Assembly (NCBI RefSeq): GCF_001463885.1
Contig: NZ_BBWQ01000010.1
Location: forward strand, 248,001-312,000
Direction of reading: 5' to 3'
Length of the DNA stretch: 64,000 nucleotides
Source: Aureimonas altamirensis
GTDB taxonomy: Bacteria > Pseudomonadota > Alphaproteobacteria > Rhizobiales > Rhizobiaceae
In this document: one piece after another, positions 1-9,748 of the stretch
Position numbering within the stretch: position 1 is the stretch's first letter
How the letters are laid out: each line of letters starts with the position of its first letter
Program-made: the position numbers and the translations under genes
The notes under the pieces: model-generated
What the model was told of the DNA's origin: nothing
Database searches by the model: none
Seen by the model: the letters and a program-made list of their open reading frames with translations, nothing else

Positions 1-668
1 ATGCCCTGGATGCCCAGAACCTCGAAACCATGCGCGGCCCCGAAATAGCCGAACGCGTCATGCGCCGTCACCAGCACGCGGGCCCCCTCGGGCACGCTGG
101 ACAGAACCCTGTCGCCGTAATCGGCCAGCGCATCCACCTCTGCCAGATAGGCATTAGCATTGGCGGCATAGATTTCCGCGCCGGCAGGATCCATCCGGCT
201 CAGCGCATCGGCAGCTTCGATGACCACGCCGCGCCACAGCCGGGGGTCCATCCAGACATGCGGATCGAACTGGTTGGCATAATCGGGATTCTCGTGGAGC
301 CGGTCATGGGGCAGGCCGTCGGCAAGGGCCACGACCGGCACCCGCGCCCCCAGCCGCTCCAAAAATTCGCGTAGCTGCGCTTCCAGATTGAGGCCGTGGT
401 AGAAGACGGCATCGGCACGCGCCATGCGCGCGATGTCCGACGCGGTCGGCCGATAGAGATGCGGGTCGACGCCCGGGCCCATCAAGGCGACCACCTCGAC
501 CCTGTCGCCCCCCACCTGCGTTACGGCATCGGCGATCATGCCCGTCGTGGCAACGATGTGCAGCGGCTCGGCGGCACGCGCCGGGCCGCCGGCAGCGACC
601 AGCAGCGCGACAAGGCCAAGGGCGGGCGCCAGGCGCCTGCCGAACCAAACTCTCAAACCCTGCCTCAT
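1..668 (-). CDS. Metal ABC transporter substrate-binding protein (SitA/ZnuA/TroA family), 3' end cut by window
   Basis: The first 222 codons of a periplasmic cluster A-I metal-binding protein, reading leftwards out of the window. It has a signal peptide ending near ARAAE, then the family opening ATTGMIADAV and VGGDRVEV. Metal-ligand contexts are visible as GVDPHLY and FDPHVW, with HDAFGYF near the cut; an acidic ligand would lie in the missing C-terminus. There is no long His-rich loop of the kind typical of ZnuA, and the opening resembles manganese/iron binders (SitA/MntC/TroA), so Mn is my preferred substrate. The palindrome at 716-732 fits Mur or Fur control. The ATG at 668 is chosen because the signal peptide follows directly. 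ATPase and permease genes would lie to the left, outside the window. Confidence 0.85.
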   Translation of the reverse strand, partial: MRQGLRVWFGRRLAPALGLVALLVAAGGPARAAEPLHIVATTGMIADAVTQVGGDRVEVVALMGPGVDPHLYRPTASDIARMARADAVFYHGLNLEAQLREFLERLGARVPVVALADGLPHDRLHENPDYANQFDPHVWMDPRLWRGVVIEAADALSRMDPAGAEIYAANANAYLAEVDALADYGDRVLSSVPEGARVLVTAHDAFGYFGAAHGFEVLGIQG

Positions 669-715
669 GCGACCTCGACGCCAATGTTGCCTTTGCATTG
701 CAACAATCTACGTTT

Positions 716-732
716 TTGCAAATGATTTGCAA
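716..732. promoter_or_regulatory. Mur/Fur-type operator palindrome
   Basis: TTGCAAAT, one central base, then ATTTGCAA: a perfect 8-bp inverted repeat 48 bases upstream of the metal-binding-protein start. A second, shorter palindrome (TTGCA-T-TGCAA) lies at 693-703. The TGCAA...TTGCA symmetry resembles Mur/Fur boxes described for manganese and iron genes in rhizobia. Assignment to Mur rather than Fur or Zur is inferred from the neighbouring gene. Confidence 0.6.
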
Positions 733-842
733 GTGCATGAATTGCGGTTATTATGAAACGGCCCGGCATTGACGGATATCGGCCGAGACGACACGGACGT
801 CAGCGGTCTATGCTCTCCCCGACAAGGGATCACGGACGGGCC

Positions 843-1517
843 ATGCGGCTGCTGCTAGCTGAAGACAACGAAGATCTGGGAGACGCCGTCTTCCGCCATC
901 TGCGCAATGCCGGCCATTCGGTGGAATGGGTGCGGCGGGGCGAGGCCGCGCTGGATTCCGTCGCCGCCGAGCCCTATGACGCCCTTATCCTCGACCTGAC
1001 GCTGCCCGGACGCGACGGCCTGTCCATCATCGAGGAGCTGCGGCGCGCACGGAATGCGATTCCCATCCTGGTGGTGACCGCCCGGGCAGAGATCGACGAC
1101 AAGGTCAGCCTTCTCGACCGTGGGGCCGACGACTACCTCGTCAAGCCGTTCGACCTGCGCGAGCTGGATGCGCGGCTGCGTGCCGTGCTGCGGCGCCCGG
1201 CCGGCCGCACCACCAGCCTGATGGAATTCGGCGATACGGTCGTGGACCTTGCCGGCCACAGCGTCAGCGTGTCCGGGCAGGCGGTGGAACTGTCGCGCCG
1301 CGAGTTCCGTCTTCTGGAAATCCTTCTGGCGCGCATCGGCGCCGTCGTGCCCAAGGAGCGCCTGATGTCGCAGCTCTTCAGCTTCGACGAAGCGGTATCC
1401 GTCAACGCGCTGGAGCTCTACGTCTCGCGCCTGCGCCGCAAGCTGGAAGGCGCGGCACTGGAGATCGCCACCGTCCGCGGCGTCGGCTATGTGGCACGGA
1501 TCACCGATGGCGGCTGA
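843..1517 (+). CDS. tctD: Two-component response regulator, OmpR/TctD type
   Basis: A 224-residue response regulator. The receiver domain (about 1-115) keeps the acidic pair in AEDNED, the phosphoacceptor Asp51 (LILDLTLPG), Thr79 and Lys101 (LVKPFD). A winged-helix DNA-binding domain follows (about 125-220; LSRREFRLLEILL and the closing TVRGVGYV). The ATG at 843 is used because MRLLLAEDNE is the family start; an upstream in-frame extension to 753 lacks family character. Its stop overlaps the next gene's ATG by 11 bases, so the kinase is translationally coupled. With tctCBA downstream, it most likely activates tricarboxylate uptake in response to citrate-like ligands, as TctD does. Confidence 0.92.
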   Translation: MRLLLAEDNEDLGDAVFRHLRNAGHSVEWVRRGEAALDSVAAEPYDALILDLTLPGRDGLSIIEELRRARNAIPILVVTARAEIDDKVSLLDRGADDYLVKPFDLRELDARLRAVLRRPAGRTTSLMEFGDTVVDLAGHSVSVSGQAVELSRREFRLLEILLARIGAVVPKERLMSQLFSFDEAVSVNALELYVSRLRRKLEGAALEIATVRGVGYVARITDGG

Positions 1518-3939
1518 CGGCTTCTCCATCCGCCGGCGCATTCTATGGCTGGCCATCGCGCTGCTTGTGGCCGCGGCGCTGGCGCTTGTGGTCTTCGTGC
1601 TGGATTATGCCCAGCGCTCGTCCGACACCGCCTATGACAGGCTGCTGTCTGCATCGGCCTTCACCATTGCCGGCGCGGTGCAGGCGGAAGCCGGGCGGGT
1701 GACGGTGGAACTGCCGCTCGCCTCCTTCGCCATGTTCTCCGACGACGACCGCGTCTTCTATTCGGTCGCCGGGCCGGACGGCGGCTTCGTGACCGGCTAT
1801 CCCGAACTCGGTGACAATCTCCCGCCGGCGACGGACTCCGAACCCGGTTACGCCGATATCGATTTTCGCGGCGAACTCGTGCGGGTGGCAACGGTCGGAC
1901 GGCTCGTGTCCACCGCATCGGGCACCGGCTGGGTCACCATCCGCGTCGCCGAAACCAAGGGCGAGCGCGCGGTGCTGGCGCGCGAGATCCTCGGCAATGC
2001 GCTGCTGCCCATCGTCGCCATGACGCTTCTGGCGATTGCCCTCGTGTGGTTTGCCATCGGCCGCGCCTTCCGTCCGCTCACCCTTCTGGAGCGCAACCTC
2101 AACCGCCGCACGCCGGACGATCTGTCCCCCGTGGCCGAAGTCGTTCCGGTGGAGGTGCGCCGCCTCGTCGACGCCCTCAACGATTTCATCGCGCGTCTGC
2201 GTCAGACCACAGAGCGGCTGGGCGCCCTCGTGGCGGAAGCGGCGCACGAGGTGCGCACCCCCCTCGCCTCGTTGCGTGCGCAGGCGGAAGTGGCCTTGTC
2301 GGAAGATGACCCGGCCATGCTGCGCGGGCGCGTCCAGCGCATCCACCAGGGCGCGGTGCAGGCCAGCCATCTGGTGAACCAGCTCCTTATGGACGCAACG
2401 GTGGCTCACCGGCTGGAAGCGCGCCGCATCGACCCGGTGCAGCTTGGCGATATCGTGGGCGAGGTGGTCGGCCGCCTGTCGCCGGACCTCGCAGAGCGGC
2501 TGGATGTCGATGTGCCGCGCGCCGCGCGGGAGCTGGTGATCGACATGGACCGCGTGGTGCTGCGCGAAATGCTGCGCAATCTGATCGACAACGCGCTCAT
2601 CTATGCCCCCGGCCCGGTCCTGGTGGAAGCAGAAGCCGACGATGGCGCGGCGATCCTGTCGGTGATCGACCATGGTCCCGGCATCGCGCCCGAGGAACGG
2701 GAAGCCGTCACGGAGCGCTTCCGGCGCGGCAGCGCCTCCGAGGGCACCAGCGGCTCGGGCCTCGGCCTTGCCATCGTCGCCCGCGTGGCGGCAGCCGCCG
2801 GAGGCCGCTTCCTTCTGGACGACACACCCGGCGGCGGGCTGACCGCGCGCGTGCGCCTGCCGGCGCGCCGCGCCGCGGCGGCGCTCGTCGCCTTGTTTCT
2901 GGCGCTTGGCTTGATGGCGGCGGCGCCCGGGCCCGCTCTGGCGCTGGAAACCTATCCCGCACCATCCGGCCAGACGAGCGAGGTGCTGACGATCCTCGGC
3001 ACCACGGATACGCCCCTGTTCCGACCGCTGGTCGAGGGCTTCCAGCGCCTGTGGCCCGACGTGACCGTGGCCTACGAGGAAGGCGAGACGCTGCCGATCT
3101 ATCTGGAGGTCGCCGAGGCGCGCGCCGACCCGAAACCCGACCTCGTGATGAGCTCGGCGACGGATCTGCAGGTAAAGCTGGCCAATGACGGCTTTGCCCA
3201 GTCGCACGAGCCGCCCAACCTTGCCGCCCTGCCCCGCTGGGCGCAATGGCGGCGCGAAGTCTTCGGCTTCACCTTCGAGCCGGCCGTGATCGTCTACAAC
3301 CCCGATCTCGTCACCGAGGGCGAGGTGCCCCGCACCCGCATCGCGCTGGCCGAGTTGCTGGAGCGGTTTCCCGAACGCTTCTCCGGAAAGGTCGCCACCT
3401 ACGACATCGCGAAAAGCGGCGTCGGCTATCTTCTTGCCGCGCAGGACCAAACGATCTCGTCCTATTTCTGGCGCCTTGCCAGCGCCTTCGGGCACGCCGA
3501 TGCGCAGCTTTCGGGAAGCAGCCCGGACATACTCGACAGGGTGGAGGCAGGCGAGCTTGCGCTCGGCTACAATGTGCTCGGCTCCTACGCGCTGGCGCGC
3601 CAGGCGGCCGGACACCGGATCGGCGTGGTGGTGCCGGACGATTACGTCCTGGTGCTGACGCGCACATTGCTGATCCCCGAAGGCGCGCCCCGCGCCGATC
3701 TTGCAAGAGCCTTCATCGACTTTGCCCTGTCGCCCGACGGGCAGTCCATCCTTGCGGGCCCGACCGCACTGGGCGCCGTCATCCCCGGATCGTCCGGCGC
3801 GTTCAGCGCCGAGCGCATTGCGGCGCTTGGCCGCGGCGCCGTGCAGCCGATCGCACTCGGCCCCGGCCTGCTCGTCGCACTGGACCGCCAAAGGCGCGCC
3901 CGCTTCCTGGAAACATGGCTCGAAATCGTCGGTCCGTGA
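1507..3939 (+). CDS. TctE-like sensor histidine kinase fused to a periplasmic substrate-binding domain
   Basis: One uninterrupted 810-codon frame. Residues 1-453 are a complete TctE-type kinase: TM1 about 12-34, periplasmic sensor about 35-160, TM2 about 165-187, HisKA with phospho-His247 (AAHEVRTPL), N-box RNLIDNA, G1 DHGPGI and G2 GSGLGLAI. A third hydrophobic segment (about 455-478) ends in PALALE and looks like a signal peptide. Residues about 485-810 form an iron/solute ABC-type binding protein (EVLTILGTTD, FGFTFEPAVIVYN, FIDFALSPDGQ). In related loci I would expect kinase and binding protein as separate adjacent genes (recalled family knowledge). There is no stop between them here; an in-frame GTG at 2851 could still start a free binding protein with its own signal peptide. 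The ATG at 1507 overlaps the tctD stop. Role: sensing in the tct operon. Confidence 0.85.
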   Translation: MAADGFSIRRRILWLAIALLVAAALALVVFVLDYAQRSSDTAYDRLLSASAFTIAGAVQAEAGRVTVELPLASFAMFSDDDRVFYSVAGPDGGFVTGYPELGDNLPPATDSEPGYADIDFRGELVRVATVGRLVSTASGTGWVTIRVAETKGERAVLAREILGNALLPIVAMTLLAIALVWFAIGRAFRPLTLLERNLNRRTPDDLSPVAEVVPVEVRRLVDALNDFIARLRQTTERLGALVAEAAHEVRTPLASLRAQAEVALSEDDPAMLRGRVQRIHQGAVQASHLVNQLLMDATVAHRLEARRIDPVQLGDIVGEVVGRLSPDLAERLDVDVPRAARELVIDMDRVVLREMLRNLIDNALIYAPGPVLVEAEADDGAAILSVIDHGPGIAPEEREAVTERFRRGSASEGTSGSGLGLAIVARVAAAAGGRFLLDDTPGGGLTARVRLPARRAAAALVALFLALGLMAAAPGPALALETYPAPSGQTSEVLTILGTTDTPLFRPLVEGFQRLWPDVTVAYEEGETLPIYLEVAEARADPKPDLVMSSATDLQVKLANDGFAQSHEPPNLAALPRWAQWRREVFGFTFEPAVIVYNPDLVTEGEVPRTRIALAELLERFPERFSGKVATYDIAKSGVGYLLAAQDQTISSYFWRLASAFGHADAQLSGSSPDILDRVEAGELALGYNVLGSYALARQAAGHRIGVVVPDDYVLVLTRTLLIPEGAPRADLARAFIDFALSPDGQSILAGPTALGAVIPGSSGAFSAERIAALGRGAVQPIALGPGLLVALDRQRRARFLETWLEIVGP

Positions 3940-4031
3940 CGCATGACAGGATTACGACAGGTCGGCGCGCATAACCTTGAAGCGTTCCATGTTTGGCGCG
4001 GGGAGCGCCGCATGCGTGGTTCACGTGTTTC

Positions 4032-4052
4032 ATGCGCCTTGAATTGGCGCAT
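4032..4052 (+). promoter_or_regulatory. Hairpin immediately upstream of the tctC ribosome-binding site
   Basis: ATGCGCC, a 7-base loop, then GGCGCAT: a perfect 7-bp stem. The Shine-Dalgarno GGGAGG (4055-4060) follows directly, ahead of the tctC ATG. It may protect the 5' end of an abundant tctC message or adjust its translation relative to the regulators upstream. No U-run follows, so it is not a clear terminator. Confidence 0.4.
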
Positions 4053-4065
4053 CCGGGAGGAAATC

Positions 4066-5016
4066 ATGAAGCGATTCTTCGCCGCCGCCATTCTGGCGGC
4101 AGGCCTTTCCACGAGCGCGCTGGCACAGGGTGCATCCTACGAAATCTTGGCGCCCGCCTCGCCCGGCGGCGGCTGGGACCAGACCGCCCGCGCCATGCAG
4201 ACCGTTCTGCAGGACAGCGGCATCGCCAGCGACGTGCAGGTGGTCAACGTGCCGGGTGCCGGCGGAACGATCGGCCTGGCGCAGTTCGTTCGCGGCAAGG
4301 AAGGCGATCCGAGCGCCCTGATCGTCGGCGGCTATGTCATGGTGGGCGCCATCCTGACCAACAATTCGCCCGTAACGCTCGATCAGGTCACCCCCATCGC
4401 CCGCCTGACCGGCGAGGCGGAAGTCGTCGTGGTGCCGGCATCCTCGCCGTTCCAGACGATCGACGACCTGGCCGCCGCCTTGAAGGAAAACCCGGGCGCC
4501 GTCGCCATTGCGGGCGGCTCTGCCGGCGGTACCGACCACATCGCCGCCGGCCTGTTTGCCGAAGCGGCCGGAGTCGATCCGACCAAGATCAACTACATCG
4601 CCTTCTCGGGCGGCGGCGAAGCGCTGGCCGCCATCCTCGGCGCGCAGGTTGCCGCCGGTATCTCCGGCTACGGCGAATTCGAATCGCAGATCCAGGCCGG
4701 CACGCTGCGTCTTCTGGCCGTCTCCACCGAAGAGCGCATCGAGGGCGTCGATGCCCCGACGCTGAAGGAAGCCGGCTACGACGTGGCGCTGGAAAACTGG
4801 CGCATGGTTTCGGCTGCGCCCGGCATCACGCCGGAACAGGCCGCCGAAATCACCGCCAACATCGAAAAGATGGTGCAGAGCCCGGAGTGGAAGGAAACGC
4901 TGGAGCGCAACAACTGGCAGGACACGTTCCTGGCCGGCGATGCCTTCAAGCAGCAATTGGCGGTGGATACCGAGAACACCCGTGAGATCCTCACCAAGAT
5001 CGGTCTGGTCAAGTAA
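4066..5016 (+). CDS. tctC: Tripartite tricarboxylate transporter substrate-binding protein TctC
   Basis: 316 residues with a cleavable signal peptide ([10 protein letters not shown] to SALAQGA), then the Bug-family fold. Typical marks are [16 protein letters not shown] near the N-terminus, NVPGAGG and [13 protein letters not shown]. It captures a carboxylate such as citrate in the periplasm and passes it to TctAB. The ATG at 4066 has GGGAGG six bases upstream; a longer in-frame reading from 3943 would bury the signal peptide. The stop is followed directly by the tctB ATG. The exact ligand cannot be read from sequence, since this family has many carboxylate specificities. Confidence 0.93.
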   Translation: MKRFFAAAILAAGLSTSALAQGASYEILAPASPGGGWDQTARAMQTVLQDSGIASDVQVVNVPGAGGTIGLAQFVRGKEGDPSALIVGGYVMVGAILTNNSPVTLDQVTPIARLTGEAEVVVVPASSPFQTIDDLAAALKENPGAVAIAGGSAGGTDHIAAGLFAEAAGVDPTKINYIAFSGGGEALAAILGAQVAAGISGYGEFESQIQAGTLRLLAVSTEERIEGVDAPTLKEAGYDVALENWRMVSAAPGITPEQAAEITANIEKMVQSPEWKETLERNNWQDTFLAGDAFKQQLAVDTENTREILTKIGLVK

Positions 5017-5505
5017 ATGACCGACCTTCGGCACGATGTTGCCGGGCAGCGCCGCCCCGACCGGGCGGCGCTCGCCATCGGCGCGGCGCTCGGCTTTCTC
5101 GGCCTTCTCGTCGGATACGACGCCAGCCGCCTCACCGGCGGCTCCTATGCACAGATCGGCCCGACGGCCTTTCCCTACGCCATCGCAGCGGCGTTGATCG
5201 TCCTGTCGGGCTGGACCTTCGTGGAAGCCTGGCGCGGCCAGTTTCCCGCGCGTGAGCAGGACAGGATCGGCCCCATCGCCTGGATCGTCGGCGGCCTCGC
5301 CGCGCAGGCGCTGCTGCTGCATCCGGCCGGCTTCTCCATCGCCACCGGACTTCTCTTCGCGGCGACGGCCCGTGCCTTCGGCAAGCGCCAGCTCTGGAAG
5401 ACCATACCCTTCGGCATCCTGTTGTCGCTGGCCGTCTGGGGCGTCTTCTTCGGCCTGTTGCGGCTTCGCCTTCCGGCAGGCCCGCTCGAATCCCTTTTCA
5501 TCTGA
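5017..5505 (+). CDS. tctB: Tripartite tricarboxylate transporter small membrane subunit TctB
   Basis: A 162-residue membrane protein with four predicted helices (about 18-36, 50-68, 84-108 and 130-150) and the family feature IGPTAFPYAIA after the first helix. It starts on the base after the tctC stop. TctB is the small permease subunit that pairs with TctA in this secondary, binding-protein-dependent system. Sequence is poorly conserved in this family, so the position between tctC and tctA carries much of the assignment. Confidence 0.88.
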   Translation: MTDLRHDVAGQRRPDRAALAIGAALGFLGLLVGYDASRLTGGSYAQIGPTAFPYAIAAALIVLSGWTFVEAWRGQFPAREQDRIGPIAWIVGGLAAQALLLHPAGFSIATGLLFAATARAFGKRQLWKTIPFGILLSLAVWGVFFGLLRLRLPAGPLESLFI

Positions 5506-5525
5506 CCATGTCGGGCTCGTAAATC

Positions 5526-7043
5526 ATGGACACGCTCGCACTTCTCGGTCAGGGCCTCCTTACCGCCGCCCAACCGATCTACCTTCTCTATGCGCTGATC
5601 GGCGTTACCCTCGGCACAGCGGTCGGCGTGCTGCCGGGCATCGGGCCGGCGCTCACCGTCGCCCTGCTTCTGCCGGTGACCTATCAGCTCGACGCCACCG
5701 GCTCGCTCATCATGTTCGCCGGCATCTATTACGGCGGCATGTATGGCGGCTCGACAACCTCGATCCTGCTCAACACGCCGGGTGAAAGCGCCTCGATCAT
5801 CACCGCGCTCGAGGGCAACAAGATGGCCCGCAAGGGGCGCGGCGGGCCGGCGCTCGCCACGGCCGCCATCGGCTCGTTCGTGGCCGGCCTCATCGCCACG
5901 CTGGGCCTTGCCTTCATCGCCCCCTACATCGTGCGTTTCGCCCTGTCCTTCGGGCCGGCCGAGTACTTCGCGCTGATGATCCTGGCCTTCGTGACCGTCT
6001 CTGCCGCCTTCGGTGATTCCGCCCTGCGCGGTCTGACCGCTCTGGTGCTCGGACTGACGCTGGGCCTCGTCGGCATCGACCTGCAGACCGGCCAGGCGCG
6101 GCTTGCCTTCGGCGTACCGGAGCTTCTCGACGGTATCGAAGTCACGACGCTTGCCGTGGCGCTTTTCGCCATCGGCGAGGCGCTGGTGGTGGCGGGTGGC
6201 TCCTCGCGCGACGATGGGCAGGTCGTGGCGGTCAAGGGCTCGGTCTGGATGAACCGCGAAGACTGGAAACGGTCCTGGAAGCCGTGGCTGCGCGGCACCG
6301 TCATCGGCTTTCCCATCGGCGCCATGCCGGCGGGCGGAGCCGAGATCGGCACCTTCCTGTCCTACACGACGGAAAAGAGCCTTTCCAAGCACAAGGAAGA
6401 GTTCGGCCATGGCGCCATCGAAGGCGTCGCCGGGCCGGAGGCTGCCAACAACGCCTCTGCGGCCGGTACGCTGGTGCCCCTTCTGACGCTCGGCCTGCCG
6501 ACATCGGCGACGGCGGCGATCATGCTGGCGGCGTTCCAGCAGTTCGGCCTGCAGCCCGGCCCGCTCCTGTTCATGACGTCGCCGCAGTTGGTCTGGGGCC
6601 TCATCGCAAGCCTGCTCATCGCCAACCTGATGCTGGTGGTGCTGAACCTGCCGCTCGTCGGCCTCTGGGTGAAGCTTCTGACCATCCCGCGGCCGTGGCT
6701 GTATGCCGGCATCCTTGTGTTCGCGACGCTCGGCTGCATCGGCGCCAACAACTCGTCCACCGAGCTCGGCATGCTGCTGCTGTTCGGCCTCGGTGGCTAC
6801 ATGCTGCGCCGCTTCGGCTATCCGATCGCGCCGGTCGTCGTGGGCCTGATCCTCGGCCCGATGGCAGAGCAGCAACTGCGCCGCGCGCTGGCGATCAGCC
6901 AGGGCGACCCGATGGTGCTTATCCACTCGCCATTGACGATCATCCTGCTCACCCTGGCCCTGCTGGCCCTGGTGGTGCCGATGATCATGCGTGCACGCGG
7001 CCGTGGCGCCGTCCTGTCGCAGATGGCTGCCGACGAAGATTGA
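5526..7043 (+). CDS. tctA: Tripartite tricarboxylate transporter large membrane subunit TctA
   Basis: A 505-residue polytopic inner-membrane protein with about 11-12 helices. The family signature is clear: [19 protein letters not shown] near the start, [20 protein letters not shown], and in the second half [12 protein letters not shown] and [14 protein letters not shown]. It forms the transport path for the carboxylate delivered by TctC. Twenty bases separate it from tctB, and it closes the tctD to tctA gene run. The length matches typical TctA. Confidence 0.95.
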   Translation: MDTLALLGQGLLTAAQPIYLLYALIGVTLGTAVGVLPGIGPALTVALLLPVTYQLDATGSLIMFAGIYYGGMYGGSTTSILLNTPGESASIITALEGNKMARKGRGGPALATAAIGSFVAGLIATLGLAFIAPYIVRFALSFGPAEYFALMILAFVTVSAAFGDSALRGLTALVLGLTLGLVGIDLQTGQARLAFGVPELLDGIEVTTLAVALFAIGEALVVAGGSSRDDGQVVAVKGSVWMNREDWKRSWKPWLRGTVIGFPIGAMPAGGAEIGTFLSYTTEKSLSKHKEEFGHGAIEGVAGPEAANNASAAGTLVPLLTLGLPTSATAAIMLAAFQQFGLQPGPLLFMTSPQLVWGLIASLLIANLMLVVLNLPLVGLWVKLLTIPRPWLYAGILVFATLGCIGANNSSTELGMLLLFGLGGYMLRRFGYPIAPVVVGLILGPMAEQQLRRALAISQGDPMVLIHSPLTIILLTLALLALVVPMIMRARGRGAVLSQMAADED

Positions 7044-7053
7044 TGCGATTGCG

Positions 7054-8076
<1,023 letters not shown>

Positions 8077-8099
8077 TCAGCCGACGATCACATAGCGCC

Positions 8100-8675
8100 T
8101 TACAGCCATTTTGGCACATCCACCCGCTGAAACTCCTTCAGCTTGCGCACCAGTGCGTCGGCATCGGCGTCCACGGCAATGGAATGGCGGTGCGCCGCCG
8201 GCAGAAACCGCTCGGTCACCATGTGGTCGATGAAGCTCAGGAACGGCGCAAAGAAAGCCTTGGTGTCCAGAAGGCCGGCCGGCTTGTCGATCTCGGCCAA
8301 CTGGTTCATCGTCCAGACTTCCATGAACTCTTCCAGGGTGCCGATGCCGCCCGGCAAGGCGATGAAGGCGTCCGCCAACTCGGCCATCCGCTCCTTGCGG
8401 GCCCGCAGGGTGGGCATGATCTCGGCTTCGCTGAGCCCCGAATGGCTGTGTCCCTTTTCGTGCAGGCGGCGGGTGATGACGCCATGCACCTGGCCCCCGC
8501 CCTTCAGCGCCGCGTCGGCCACCTGGCCCATCAAACCCTTGGTCGTGCCGCCATAGACAAGGCGGATGCCGTTGGCCGCAAGGCTGCGCCCCAATTGCCG
8601 CGCCCCTTGCGCATAGGCATCGTCGCCGCCGAAGTTGGAGCCGCAGAATACGGCGATGGATGCGATATGCGGCAT
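8100..8675 (-). CDS. LOG family protein (TIGR00730; putative nucleotide 5'-monophosphate phosphoribohydrolase)
   Basis: 191 residues with a Rossmann-like fold. It carries the FCGSNFGG nucleotide-binding loop, YGGTTKGLMG, and the family signature PGGIGTLEEFMEVW with its catalytic Arg/Glu context. Members release the base from N6-substituted AMP (cytokinin activation) or from AMP and other nucleotides. The ATG at 8675 is preferred because GAAGG lies upstream at good spacing; an ATG at 8705 would add ten residues. It is transcribed away from the broken glutaminase gene, and the two share a short intergenic region. Confidence 0.88.
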   Translation of the reverse strand: MPHIASIAVFCGSNFGGDDAYAQGARQLGRSLAANGIRLVYGGTTKGLMGQVADAALKGGGQVHGVITRRLHEKGHSHSGLSEAEIMPTLRARKERMAELADAFIALPGGIGTLEEFMEVWTMNQLAEIDKPAGLLDTKAFFAPFLSFIDHMVTERFLPAAHRHSIAVDADADALVRKLKEFQRVDVPKWL

Positions 8676-8770
8676 GGGCTGACCTTCGATTGCGGCGGCT
8701 GACATGGAAGGCGCGCCTTGGCGCCCTATGACCCTTTCCAGCATTGCAGCGCTTGAAAGGAAAGACCCTC

Positions 8771-9748
8771 TTGGACATCGCAGGTAACGAAACGAAGCTT
8801 CGCTCCATTGTCGACGAGGTTGCGGATCGCGTGCGCAAGGCCACGCCATCGCTTTACGAGGAAGCCATCGCGGCAGCGCAGGCGAAGGGCAAGCCGAAGC
8901 CGCGCAAGGGCGATTTCGACGCCTTCGGCATCGCCGTCTTCACGCGCGAGGGCGAAACCATCGCCGCCGGCAATGCGGGCATTTCCTTTCCCATCCAGTC
9001 GATCTCCAAGGTCTTCGCCCTGGAGGTTGCGCTGGAGGCATTGAACAACGATGTCTGGAAGCGGCTGGGCCGCGAACCGTCCGGCGATCCTTTCAATTCC
9101 ATCATCGATCTGGAGCGCGACAAGGGTATTCCGCGCAACCCGTTCATCAATGCCGGTGCGCTGGTGGTCTGCGACATGCTGGTGGGCCTGCCGGGCCGTG
9201 CCGGCCCCAACCGGCACGTGGAGAGCTTCGTCCGACACCTGGTCGGCGACGAGACGGTCGAGATCGACGAGGCCGTGGCCGAAAGCGACCGCACGGGCGG
9301 CGACCTGAACCGCTCCCTGATGTTCATGGCCAGCCATTTCGGCAATCTGACCCACCCGGTGGAAAAGGTCATGGATGCCTATGTGCGCCAATGCGCCATC
9401 TCCATGAGCTGCCGTGGGTTGGCGCGCGCCGGCCGCTTTCTGATGCAGGACGACCCGCATGCCAAGGACGAGCGCACCCGCGCCGCCGCACGGCGGGCGC
9501 GGCGCATCCTGTCCATCATGATGCTGTGCGGCTAGTATGACGGCTCCGGCGACTTCGCCTATCGCGTCGGCCTGCCGGCCAAATCCGGCGTCGGCGGCGG
9601 CATCCTCGCCATTGCGCCCCACCGGGCCTCGATCGCGGTGTACTCTCCCGCGCTGGACCCGATGGGCAATAGTTGGCTGGGCACGCTCGGGCTCGAAACC
9701 CTTACGTCGCTGACGGACTGGTCCGTCTTCGGCGCATCGCGCGTGTAA
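8771..9748 (+). pseudogene. glsA: Glutaminase (GlsA/B, serine-type) interrupted by an in-frame TAG
   Basis: The frame encodes a full-length glutaminase (L-glutamine to glutamate plus ammonia): the nucleophile motif SISK, FINAGALV, and MFMASHFGN. At 9533-9535 a TAG replaces the single residue normally found between CG and [10 protein letters not shown]. Reading on in the same frame gives the rest of the family C-terminus, including [11 protein letters not shown], up to the TAA at 9746-9748. The lost 70 residues hold active-site Tyr and Val positions, so the 254-residue truncated product should be inactive. The break is one base substitution with no frameshift, so a sequencing error or a very recent mutation is possible. 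The likely start is TTG 8771, with AAGGAAA upstream; TTG 8744 is an alternative. Confidence 0.85.

Noticed and set aside
1543-3891. Long open frame (782 codons) on the minus strand opposite the sensor kinase
   Set aside because: His/Gly/Arg-rich composition typical of antisense frames in GC-rich DNA, no domain character, and fully overlapped by a clear kinase and binding protein.
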